Source: Nitrospirota bacterium
GTDB lineage: Bacteria > Nitrospirota > Nitrospiria > Nitrospirales > NS-4
Assembly (NCBI GenBank): GCA_005877855.1
Contig: VBOF01000056.1
Coordinates: forward strand, 1-14,245
DNA: 14,245 nucleotides
Direction: 5' to 3'
In this document: positions 7,177 to 13,333 of the stretch, in pieces
How the letters are laid out: every line of letters starts with the position of its first letter
Numbering within the stretch: the first letter of the stretch is position 1
Program-made: the position numbers and the translations under genes
Notes under the pieces: generated by a model
The model's input: the letters and a program-made list of their open reading frames with translations, nothing else
Database searches by the model: none
What the model was told of the DNA's origin: nothing

Positions 7177-7608
7177 ATGGACGCAAGTTCCCTCATCACT
7201 GCCGTGGAGCAGTTGATGGGGCCCATCACGGACATGTACAGCCAGCAGGTCAAGGCCCGCTCCGAACCCATCAAACCCCAGCTGGTGATGATCCGTCAGT
7301 ATGAAGCCGCCGTGTATGGCTTTCGTGACCAGCGCCTCCCGGGCGAAGTCAAGGGGGTCAGCGCGCTCTTGGTCGAGTCCTTGGACGCGTTCGAGGCAGG
7401 GCGCGTGCTGGAAGCGGGACGGTTTGTCATGCAGGCGGTCGAGCAGTTTGAGGTCGCCGGCAAGGAGTCGGTCGTGACGATCACCGAGGAACAGGCCGCC
7501 AAGCTCGGCCAGTTCCGCAGCGCCCTGTTCAAGATGATCAATCCAGGTCACGAAATCAGCCCTCAGGATATCGCCAAGAGGCGCACGGCTGCTCAGAGCC
7601 AGTGGTAA
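7177..7608 (+). CDS. Small helical protein of unknown function
   Basis: Not recognised. From ATG 7177 it has 143 residues and looks soluble and mostly alpha-helical, with alternating charged and aliphatic residues, no Cys cluster, no signal peptide and no membrane segment. A longer form begins at TTG 7141 (155 residues) behind a well-placed GGAG. I prefer the ATG because the TTG belongs to a likely -35 box and the helical part begins right at the ATG, but the choice is open. The gene diverges from the phosphorelay operon and is followed 21 nt later by another small gene, so the two are probably one transcript. Its location suggests, but does not show, a link with the phosphorelay. Confidence 0.75.
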   Translation: MDASSLITAVEQLMGPITDMYSQQVKARSEPIKPQLVMIRQYEAAVYGFRDQRLPGEVKGVSALLVESLDAFEAGRVLEAGRFVMQAVEQFEVAGKESVVTITEEQAAKLGQFRSALFKMINPGHEISPQDIAKRRTAAQSQW

Positions 7609-7629
7609 AGGGACCCTGGCAGGATCGTG

Positions 7630-8016
7630 ATGACGCAAAAGTTTGAGTTCGTCGGCACCGTCCAGCTCTGGCCAAACGGCGCGCGTGGCAATCCTGTGGC
7701 CCTGTACCTGGAGAAGCTCGAGAACGGTGAATGCCGGATCAGCGCGCGGCTGCCGGCATGGCGCCACGTCGTGGGAGTGGGCGCGACCGTCAACAAAGCC
7801 GCCGGCAATTACGAACTGACCCTCAAGGCCGCGGTACCAGCCGATGGTGCCTACGAAGGCCCGTACTGGAACGGCGGCATCAAGGCTGAGAAGCCAGCCC
7901 CGCCGAAACCTGCGGCTGCGACACCTCAAGCGGGAGGGAGCCCCGCGGAAGCCCCTCCCGCACCCACTGGGATGCCGCCTACCCCTTCTCAGGGGACAGC
8001 GCCGGCATCTTCCTGA
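7630..8016 (+). CDS. Small protein with beta-rich N-terminal domain and proline/alanine-rich tail, unknown function
   Basis: Not recognised. The product has 128 residues from ATG 7630 (a GTG lies directly before it), with AGGA six bases upstream. Residues 1-80 alternate hydrophobic and polar residues as in beta strands, including FEFVGTVQLW, ALYLEKLE and YELTLKAAV. Residues about 85-128 are low-complexity Pro/Ala/Gly/Ser-rich and probably disordered. There is no signal peptide or membrane helix. It follows the helical gene by 21 nt and precedes the zinc-ribbon membrane protein gene by 13 nt, which suggests one transcription unit. Confidence 0.72.
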   Translation: MTQKFEFVGTVQLWPNGARGNPVALYLEKLENGECRISARLPAWRHVVGVGATVNKAAGNYELTLKAAVPADGAYEGPYWNGGIKAEKPAPPKPAAATPQAGGSPAEAPPAPTGMPPTPSQGTAPASS

Positions 8017-8029
8017 TCGAACCTGACGC

Positions 8030-8620
8030 ATGACCTGTCCCCGCTGCGCCAACCAGAATTCCCCGGACGCGGCCCATTGCAGCCGATGCGGACAACCCCT
8101 CTCCGTCAGCAGCGCCGCACCGGCTGCTTCCCTGCTGACGGAACTGGCGCTCTGGCGCGAGTTCATCGGCCCGCGCGCGGAGTATTACCTCGAACGCTTC
8201 CGGCTGTTTCGTGAGGGAGAGCGGGAGCGGTTTGCTCCGACCTGGCACTGGCCGGCGTTCGGCGTCGGCTGGCTCTGGTACCTCTACCGCAAGATGTACC
8301 TGCACGCCGGCGTGTTTCTCTTCGGCGGGCTCTTGCCCATGGTCTTGGGGGCCGGACTCGTCGGCGTGGTGATCTGGAACGTGTTCGCCGCCGTCGCCGC
8401 CAACTACCTGTACTACATGCACATCAAGCTGTCTTTGGTCTTGATCGAGCAGCGGGCGGGCTTGGATGAAACGGCGCGCCACCGCCTCATTACAGATGCC
8501 GGAGGCGTCCAGCCGTACGTGTGGTGGCTGGGCATCGGCCTGATGGCCGTGGCGATCGCGGCGGGGATCATGGAGGCTCCCGCGCCGGTCACGCCCCCTT
8601 CGTCCGGCGCGCCTGCCTAG
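8030..8620 (+). CDS. Zinc-ribbon membrane protein, DUF2628-like
   Basis: The 196-residue protein begins with a zinc ribbon, Cys3-x2-Cys6 and Cys17-x2-Cys20 (CPRC and CSRC). After a helical spacer comes a segment like DUF2628, WHWPAFGVGWLWYLYRKMY (about residues 71-89), then hydrophobic helices at about 93-132 and 164-183 and a short Pro/Ala-rich C-terminus. Known: DUF2628 proteins are small inner-membrane proteins of unknown function, and an N-terminal zinc ribbon is a frequent companion. It lies 13 nt after the previous gene with no clear ribosome site, so translation may be coupled. The zinc ribbon would face the cytoplasm, though the topology is a guess. Confidence 0.82.
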   Translation: MTCPRCANQNSPDAAHCSRCGQPLSVSSAAPAASLLTELALWREFIGPRAEYYLERFRLFREGERERFAPTWHWPAFGVGWLWYLYRKMYLHAGVFLFGGLLPMVLGAGLVGVVIWNVFAAVAANYLYYMHIKLSLVLIEQRAGLDETARHRLITDAGGVQPYVWWLGIGLMAVAIAAGIMEAPAPVTPPSSGAPA

Positions 8621-8686
8621 CGCTCATGCGTCGCGGCCACGCCCGCGCCCGACCAACGGCTCTCCCGCGGCCATTCCCGTCCCGTG

Positions 8687-8695
8687 TGCTACAAT
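8687..8695 (+). promoter_or_regulatory. Extended -10 promoter before the helicase genes
   Basis: TGCTACAAT fits the extended -10 pattern TGnTATAAT with one mismatch. No good -35 box is visible. Transcription would start near 8702, giving a leader of about 9 nt before the ATG at 8711. The leader has no Shine-Dalgarno motif. Confidence 0.5.
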
Positions 8696-8710
8696 ACCAC
8701 TCGATAGCGT

Positions 8711-10567
8711 ATGCCCCCTTCAATCCATCCGGTTCACCTCATCACGGTCCTGCGCCAGAAGTCGCTGACGCCCGCGATCGTCTTTCTGACGTCCCGGCGA
8801 TCCTGCGACGAGGCCCTGCAGGCGTTCGAGCACGCACCCGACCGCTTGCCGCCCGCTCGCCAGGAGAGCATCACCGCGGTCCTGGATGAGCTGACCGCTA
8901 TCTACCCGAGCCTGCACGATCACCCACTGCGGAAGATCGTGACCGCCTGCGGCGTGGCCGCTCACCACGCGGGACACCTCCCGTCCTGGAAGATCGCCAT
9001 TGAAGAGCTGATGCGGCGCGGATGCCTCGACGCCGTCTTTGCGACTACGACCCTGGCGGCCGGCGTGGACTTTCCCGCGCGCACCGTCGTGCTCACGCAG
9101 TCAGGCGTGCGGCGCGACCAGGACTTCACCGACCTGACGATCGCGGAGGTGGCCCAGATCTCCGGGCGGGCGGGTCGCCGCGGCAAGGACAGCGTGGGGT
9201 TCGCCATTGTCACGCCCTCCCCATACATGGACCTCGGCATCTTGATTCGCGGACTCACCGGCCGCCCTGAGCCCGTGGACAGCCAGTTCATCATCACCTA
9301 CCCGATGGTGCTCAACCTGCTGAAAGCGCATCCGTTGGACCACATCCAGTCCATCCTCGCGAAGAGCTTCGCGCAGTATCAGATGAACGCCCAGGCTGTC
9401 CATCTGGAGCACCGCATCGAGAAGCTGCATGCGAAGCTGGAGTCCTACAAGCCGCGAGAGTGCTCCGATTGGCTGACTCAGTGGAGCGCCTATGACCACG
9501 CCACGCGGCAGACGGCCATGAAGCTCCAGGCACGGCGCCACCATCCGCCGGAGGTCCGGGCGCGGCTCCCCTATCTCACACCCGGGCGGGTCGTGGCCTT
9601 TCCACGGTTCCGCGGGATCGTTCTCCGACGCTACCGGAGCCGGGGCCAACGCCATGAGATGGTGACCATCCTCCGGAAGGGCGGCGTGATGGCGGAGTCG
9701 CCGGTCGCGGACGTCATGGGCGTGATCGACCGCACCTTTGACTTTGCCCCGGCGCCGGCATTCCCCTGGGCGACCCCTGAGGCCTTGGCTTGGTTGACCC
9801 AGCAGCTTGAAGACTTGCCGAAGCACCTGCCTTTGCTGACGGTTCCTCCGGCGCCGGATGAAGGGGAGGGCGAACTGGTGAAGAGTCTCGGCGACCTCTT
9901 TCCATGCCCCACCTGCCCGTGCCGACCGACCTGCGGCAAGGAGTTCAAGGCCGCCAATACCATGAAGCAGGAGTGGCTGCACCACACGCGGACGGTGCAG
10001 TCGCTGCGCACCGGGATCTGGCATAAGTTCCAGGAGCGCGCCGACATCCTCCAGGACCTCGGGTATCTGGACCCTGCATTCAAGTTGACCGCGGACGGCG
10101 AATGGGCCCGGCTGATCCGGATCGACTTCTCGCTGTTGCTCACCGAGCTGATCCGCACGCAGGCTTTCCACGCAGTCACCCCCGCGACGCTGGCTGGGCT
10201 GATGGCCTGCATCGCCTATGAGAACGATCGGCCGGCCTCCTTCCCGCGCATCACCGCAGCGCTGGCAAACCTCGTGGCCACGGCGCGCCGGATGGCGGAG
10301 GCGCTGGCCCCGTACGACGATCCGCCGCTGCTGCGCGCCGATGTCGGCGGACTTGCCGAGCGCTGGGTCGGCGACACGACCGTGACCTGGGCGCAGCTCT
10401 GCCGCTCCACATCGATGGCCGAGGGCGATATCTACCGGCTCCTGTCCCGCACGCTCGAATACCTCTCCCAGGTTCATTCGCTGCAGGCCACGCATCCGGA
10501 CCTGGCCACCGTGGCGGCGGAAGCCCTGAGCCGCATCCGGCGCGGCGTGCTGGAGGAACTGCCGTGA
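8711..10567 (+). CDS. Ski2/HelY-like helicase, C-terminal half (RecA2, Cys cluster, DSHCT domain)
   Basis: The 618-residue protein begins exactly at the second RecA domain of a Ski2-like superfamily 2 helicase. It has motif IV (PAIVFLTSRRSCDEAL, about 21-36), motif V (DAVFATTTLAAGVDFP, about 106-121) and motif VI (QISGRAGRRGKDSVG, with SGRAGRRG at 151-158). A winged-helix/ratchet region follows, then a possible beta-barrel insert (LTPGRVVAFPRFRGIVL), a cysteine cluster Cys399-x2-Cys402-x-Cys404-x3-Cys408, and a C-terminal DSHCT-like region (about 450-500). It has no Walker A and no DEAD/DEAH box, so it cannot bind and hydrolyse ATP alone. A TAG codon lies in frame two codons before the ATG, which fixes the start, and no RecA1 remnant is present upstream. 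The missing half is the next gene. Role: RNA or nucleic-acid unwinding with that partner; the substrate is unknown. Confidence 0.92.
   Translation: MPPSIHPVHLITVLRQKSLTPAIVFLTSRRSCDEALQAFEHAPDRLPPARQESITAVLDELTAIYPSLHDHPLRKIVTACGVAAHHAGHLPSWKIAIEELMRRGCLDAVFATTTLAAGVDFPARTVVLTQSGVRRDQDFTDLTIAEVAQISGRAGRRGKDSVGFAIVTPSPYMDLGILIRGLTGRPEPVDSQFIITYPMVLNLLKAHPLDHIQSILAKSFAQYQMNAQAVHLEHRIEKLHAKLESYKPRECSDWLTQWSAYDHATRQTAMKLQARRHHPPEVRARLPYLTPGRVVAFPRFRGIVLRRYRSRGQRHEMVTILRKGGVMAESPVADVMGVIDRTFDFAPAPAFPWATPEALAWLTQQLEDLPKHLPLLTVPPAPDEGEGELVKSLGDLFPCPTCPCRPTCGKEFKAANTMKQEWLHHTRTVQSLRTGIWHKFQERADILQDLGYLDPAFKLTADGEWARLIRIDFSLLLTELIRTQAFHAVTPATLAGLMACIAYENDRPASFPRITAALANLVATARRMAEALAPYDDPPLLRADVGGLAERWVGDTTVTWAQLCRSTSMAEGDIYRLLSRTLEYLSQVHSLQATHPDLATVAAEALSRIRRGVLEELP
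10552..10557 (+). promoter_or_regulatory. Strong ribosome binding site inside the end of the RecA2-half gene
   Basis: GGAGGA lies six bases before the GTG at 10564, within the last codons of the upstream gene. It fixes the start of the RecA1-half gene and, with the GTGA stop/start overlap, supports coupled translation of the two helicase halves. Confidence 0.75.
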
Positions 10568-11583
10568 CGCGCGACGAAATGGAACGGGCGCTCGCCGAGC
10601 TTCCCTTCCGGTTGCTGCGCCGGCTGGGGCGGGCCATCGCCGGACCCCTGGCGCTGCGGATGGGCAAGCGGCGGCTCATTCACACGATCATGGCGGGCGC
10701 CGAGGCCAACGGCGCGCGCATCGAGGCCGCGATTCGCACCCACGAGGCCGAGGAGCGGGCGCTGGCCGCGGGCCCGGGGCCGGCGGCCCCGGCATCCGCC
10801 GAGCATAGGGTGGAAAGGCCGGCTGATCTGCGTGCGCTTCTGGAAGGGATCGGGGTGCCGGAGCCGCGCCCCTTCGTGCCGGATGACTGGCAGGTGGAGG
10901 CGGTGGAGGCGCTGGAACGGGGCGACGTGATCGTGAGCGTGCCGACCGGCAGCGGCAAGACCTATGTTGCCGTGGAGGCGACCCGCCGCGCCATGCACGA
11001 GGACCGGACCGTCGTCTATACCTCGCCGCTCAAGGCCCTGTCGAACACGAAGTACACCGAGTTCTGCAAGATCTTCGGGCCGGAGCTCGTAGGCATCATC
11101 ACCGGCGACCGGCGCGACAACCCCGCCGCGCCGATCCTGATCATGACGACGGAGATCCTGCGCAACCTCCTCTACGACGCGGCTGGAGGCGAGATCGACG
11201 TCCGTTTAGACACCTTGGGGCTCGTCATTATTGATGAAAGCCAGTTCCTGGCCGACCCGGAGCGCGGGGTCGTCTGGGAGGAGACGATCATCTTCTGCCC
11301 ATCCCAGGCCCGGCTGCTCCTGCTCTCGGCTTCCATCGGCAATCCCCAGGAACTGGCCGCGTGGCTGTCCAGCATTCGCCCGACGCCGTGCCACCTGGTC
11401 CGCCACCAGCACCGATCGGTTCCGTTGCGGGCCGGCTATCTCCATCCCAACGGCAAGCTGACTCCGTTGTTCCGGACAGTCGCCATGCCGCCCTCCCCCT
11501 CGCAGGCCGTCCTGCACCCGGAGGCCAAGCGGCTCTTCACCATGTTCGAGGAGGACACCTTGTACACCAGGCGCTCCGGATGA
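10564..11583 (+). CDS. Ski2/HelY-like helicase, N-terminal half (Walker A / DExx RecA1 domain)
   Basis: The 339-residue protein starts at GTG 10564. Residues 1-105 are a helical Ala/Arg/Glu-rich extension. RecA1 follows, with DDWQVEAVEAL as a Q-motif-like entry, Walker A VPTGSGKT at 126-133, motif Ia YTSPLKALSNTKY, motif Ib TTEILRNLLY, Walker B IIDESQFL with DESQ at 224-227, the Ski2 signature ERGVVWEE, and motif III LSASIGNP with SAS at 255-257. It ends just past RecA1 (RSVPLRAGYL) and has no motif IV-VI, which are in the preceding gene. Ski2-like enzymes normally carry both domains in one chain, RecA1 first. Two deviations are visible: DEVH has become DESQ and SAT has become SAS. Its stop TGA overlaps the ATG of the transporter gene (ATGA). 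Alone it should bind ATP weakly; the active site needs the Arg fingers of the other half. Confidence 0.93.
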   Translation: MTRDEMERALAELPFRLLRRLGRAIAGPLALRMGKRRLIHTIMAGAEANGARIEAAIRTHEAEERALAAGPGPAAPASAEHRVERPADLRALLEGIGVPEPRPFVPDDWQVEAVEALERGDVIVSVPTGSGKTYVAVEATRRAMHEDRTVVYTSPLKALSNTKYTEFCKIFGPELVGIITGDRRDNPAAPILIMTTEILRNLLYDAAGGEIDVRLDTLGLVIIDESQFLADPERGVVWEETIIFCPSQARLLLLSASIGNPQELAAWLSSIRPTPCHLVRHQHRSVPLRAGYLHPNGKLTPLFRTVAMPPSPSQAVLHPEAKRLFTMFEEDTLYTRRSG

Positions 11584-12653
11584 CGCGCCAGCAAGTTGTC
11601 GCCTTTGGTTTGTTCGGGGTCCTGCTTGTTCTGCTCTACCAGCTTGCCGAGACCTTTAGTCCGTTCGTGAAACCTGTGCTGTGGGCGGTGATCCTGGCCC
11701 ACGTCACGTTTCCTTTGCACAGCCGGCTGACAGGCCTGCTCCGAGGGCGCGAGGTCGCGTCGGCCGTGCTGTTGACAGTGGGGGTCGTGGTGTTGATCAT
11801 GGCGCCGGTGGTCTTTTTCACCTTCTTGCTCGTCCAGGAAGCCGGCAACAGCTACGACGCGGTCAATACCTGGGTCCAGTCGGGCGGCGTGAAGCGTCTG
11901 CCAAACGAACTGGCCACGCTCCCACTGCTTGGCGGAAGTCGCGCCCAGCACATGATCGCGAAGTTCATCGGCACCAAAGGAAACTTTGAAGCTTTTCTGT
12001 TGCAAAGCGCGAAGGCGATGAGTGGGTTCATCGTCGAGCAACTGGCGGGCCTTGTCAAAAACGCGTTCCTCCTGGGCGTCAACTTTGTGGTGATCGTCAT
12101 CACGCTGTTCTTTCTCTTCAAAGACGGGAAGCGGCTGTTCCAGACTCTCGATTGGATGATTCCGCTCGACGCGGCGCACAAGAAGAAGATGTTTTCACGC
12201 CTGGATCAAACCGTCACGGCGGTGGTCAAGGGGATCGTGATCACGGCGATCGTGCAGGGGCTGCTCGCGGGGCTCGCCTATGCGGTTCTCGACGTGCCCT
12301 TTCCGGTCTTCTTGATGGCGCTGACCATCGTCCTGGCCCCACTGCCCTTCGGCGGCACCGTACTGGTGTGGGGGCCGGTGGCATTGTACCTGTTCTGGAC
12401 CGGTCCCCTGTGGAAGGCGATCGCGATGCTGGTCTGGGGGGCCGGCGTGGTGACGATGGCGGACAACGTGCTGAGGCCGATGCTCATCGGGAAAAAGGCC
12501 AAGCTGCCGGTGCTGTTCCTCTTCTTCAGCATCCTCGGCGGCCTGGCGGCCTACGGGGTGATCGGGCTCTTCCTCGGGCCGATCCTCCTGGCCGTCCTCA
12601 CCGGATTTAGATCCGGACCCGTGGCCTCTCGAATGTCCATGCATTGCTGGTGA
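11580..12653 (+). CDS. AI-2E family (PerM/YdiK-like) membrane transporter with altered C-terminal end
   Basis: The 357-residue protein is rich in membrane helices. It opens with FGLFGVLLVLLYQLAETF and has the typical AI-2E pattern: a central soluble stretch (about 90-150), then KNAFLLGVNFVVIVITLFFL, FKDGKRLF, and a C-terminal half with AIVQGLLAGLAYAVL, DNVLRPMLIG and FSILGGLAAYGVIGLFLGP. Known: family members are inner-membrane exporters, including the autoinducer-2 exporter TqsA; substrates of most are unknown. The start ATG overlaps the stop of the RecA1 gene by 4 nt, so it is translated as part of the helicase operon, though no functional tie is known. Odd: family-like sequence ends at about Leu340, and the last 16 residues are antisense to the Slp gene, so the native end appears lost or replaced. 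Confidence 0.88.
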   Translation: MTRQQVVAFGLFGVLLVLLYQLAETFSPFVKPVLWAVILAHVTFPLHSRLTGLLRGREVASAVLLTVGVVVLIMAPVVFFTFLLVQEAGNSYDAVNTWVQSGGVKRLPNELATLPLLGGSRAQHMIAKFIGTKGNFEAFLLQSAKAMSGFIVEQLAGLVKNAFLLGVNFVVIVITLFFLFKDGKRLFQTLDWMIPLDAAHKKKMFSRLDQTVTAVVKGIVITAIVQGLLAGLAYAVLDVPFPVFLMALTIVLAPLPFGGTVLVWGPVALYLFWTGPLWKAIAMLVWGAGVVTMADNVLRPMLIGKKAKLPVLFLFFSILGGLAAYGVIGLFLGPILLAVLTGFRSGPVASRMSMHCW

Positions 12654-13292
12654 GTGACTTCCCCGGAACCTAGGTCGTAGGAAGGGACCGCCGAACCCAT
12701 GCGGGTAGAACCAATACGGCTCCCAGTAGGAGCCCCAGTAGGGATCCCAATAACGGTTCATGTAAGCGTCAGAGTAAAAGGGAGTGTAGGGCGAACCTCT
12801 CGCGTTCGGCAGTGGCGCTTGCGGCCAGACCTGGAGATGTCGGACCTCCAGGGTGACATAGGTGTATTTCATTTCGTCAAGGTCGCCTTCCGTTGTCCCA
12901 GTGACCTCACCCGCCACCGTGACCCGCGTCCCAGGTGGGACTGTCGCAGGGTCAAGAAACTCCTTTTGGATGGCAATGTAACGCCCTTGGGAAGCGGTCC
13001 GGTTCATGGTGGGCTCATTGAACTCGTTGAGTGGAAGGTGAAGGATCTCGAGTCTGGTCCGGTCTGCCAACCGTTTCGCGGTCAACACTTCACCGCCCAG
13101 TAAGATGATGTGTCCCTTATAGGCCGCCGGATCGGCTTTGATATTGGCAAATGAAATCCGCTGTTCGACCTTGCTTTGAAGTTCGGGCGGAAGCTGGTAT
13201 TCGAGCTGGAAGGAGTCTCGCGTAGAGGAGGCGCATCCAGACAACAGTAGGCAACACGCCCCGCTCAAAACCAGGATCGCGCTCCTGTCCAT
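12195..13292 (-). CDS. Slp-family outer-membrane lipoprotein whose frame runs on into the transporter gene
   Basis: A signal peptide with lipobox LSGC (Cys20) marks a lipoprotein. Ala21 at +2 favours outer-membrane sorting. Residues about 40-157 match the E. coli Slp pattern from memory: GGEVL, LEILHLPLNEF, GRYIAIQKEFLDP, VTVAGEV, TYVTLEVRHLQVWP. Next comes an aromatic repeat with YW at 181-182, 185-186, 189-190 and 193-194, then a Gly/His/Ser-rich stretch to about residue 231. From there to the stop at 12195 the frame is simply antisense to the AI-2E gene and its His/Gln/Arg/Asp-rich product looks artefactual. The natural protein probably ended near 12600; Slp itself has about 188 residues. 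The start ATG sits six bases after a perfect TATAAT and has no ribosome site. Known: Slp is a starvation- or stationary-phase-induced lipoprotein of unknown exact role. Confidence 0.8.
   Translation of the reverse strand: MDRSAILVLSGACCLLLSGCASSTRDSFQLEYQLPPELQSKVEQRISFANIKADPAAYKGHIILLGGEVLTAKRLADRTRLEILHLPLNEFNEPTMNRTASQGRYIAIQKEFLDPATVPPGTRVTVAGEVTGTTEGDLDEMKYTYVTLEVRHLQVWPQAPLPNARGSPYTPFYSDAYMNRYWDPYWGSYWEPYWFYPHGFGGPFLRPRFRGSHSPAMHGHSRGHGSGSKSGEDGQEDRPEEEPDHPVGRQAAEDAEEEEQHRQLGLFPDEHRPQHVVRHRHHAGPPDQHRDRLPQGTGPEQVQCHRPPHQYGAAEGQWGQDDGQRHQEDRKGHVENRIGEPREQPLHDRRDHDPLDHRRDGLIQA
12601..12616. terminator. Perfect hairpin at the tail-to-tail junction of the AI-2E and slp-like genes
   Basis: CCGGAT-TTAG-ATCCGG forms a perfect 6-bp stem with a 4-nt loop. 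It lies exactly where the recognisable parts of both convergent genes end. The loop holds TAG on the plus strand and TAA on the minus strand, each one base out of frame with its gene. There is no T run on either side, so intrinsic termination is uncertain; it may instead mark a rearrangement junction. Confidence 0.35.
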
Positions 13293-13298
13293 GGTTCA

Positions 13299-13304
13299 AT
13301 TATA
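13299..13304 (-). promoter_or_regulatory. Consensus -10 box for the slp-like gene, leaderless geometry
   Basis: The minus strand carries a perfect TATAAT (13304-13299) followed by six bases (TGAACC) and the ATG at 13292. Transcription would start at or next to the A of the ATG. No TTGACA-like -35 box lies 16-18 nt upstream; that position is G/C-rich, so an activator or another sigma factor may be needed. Confidence 0.5.
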
Positions 13305-13333
13305 CTCTTCTGCTCCCCTCTCCGCCCCTTACC

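Noticed and set aside
9101..10495. Minus-strand open frame (about 464 codons) opposite the RecA2 helicase gene
   Set aside because: It is antisense to clear helicase motifs and shows no recognisable domain or suitable ribosome site.
12195..12600. Last 130 or so codons of the slp-like frame as a genuine second domain
   Set aside because: This part is exactly antisense to conserved AI-2E helices and has the charged, His/Gln-rich makeup of an antisense frame.
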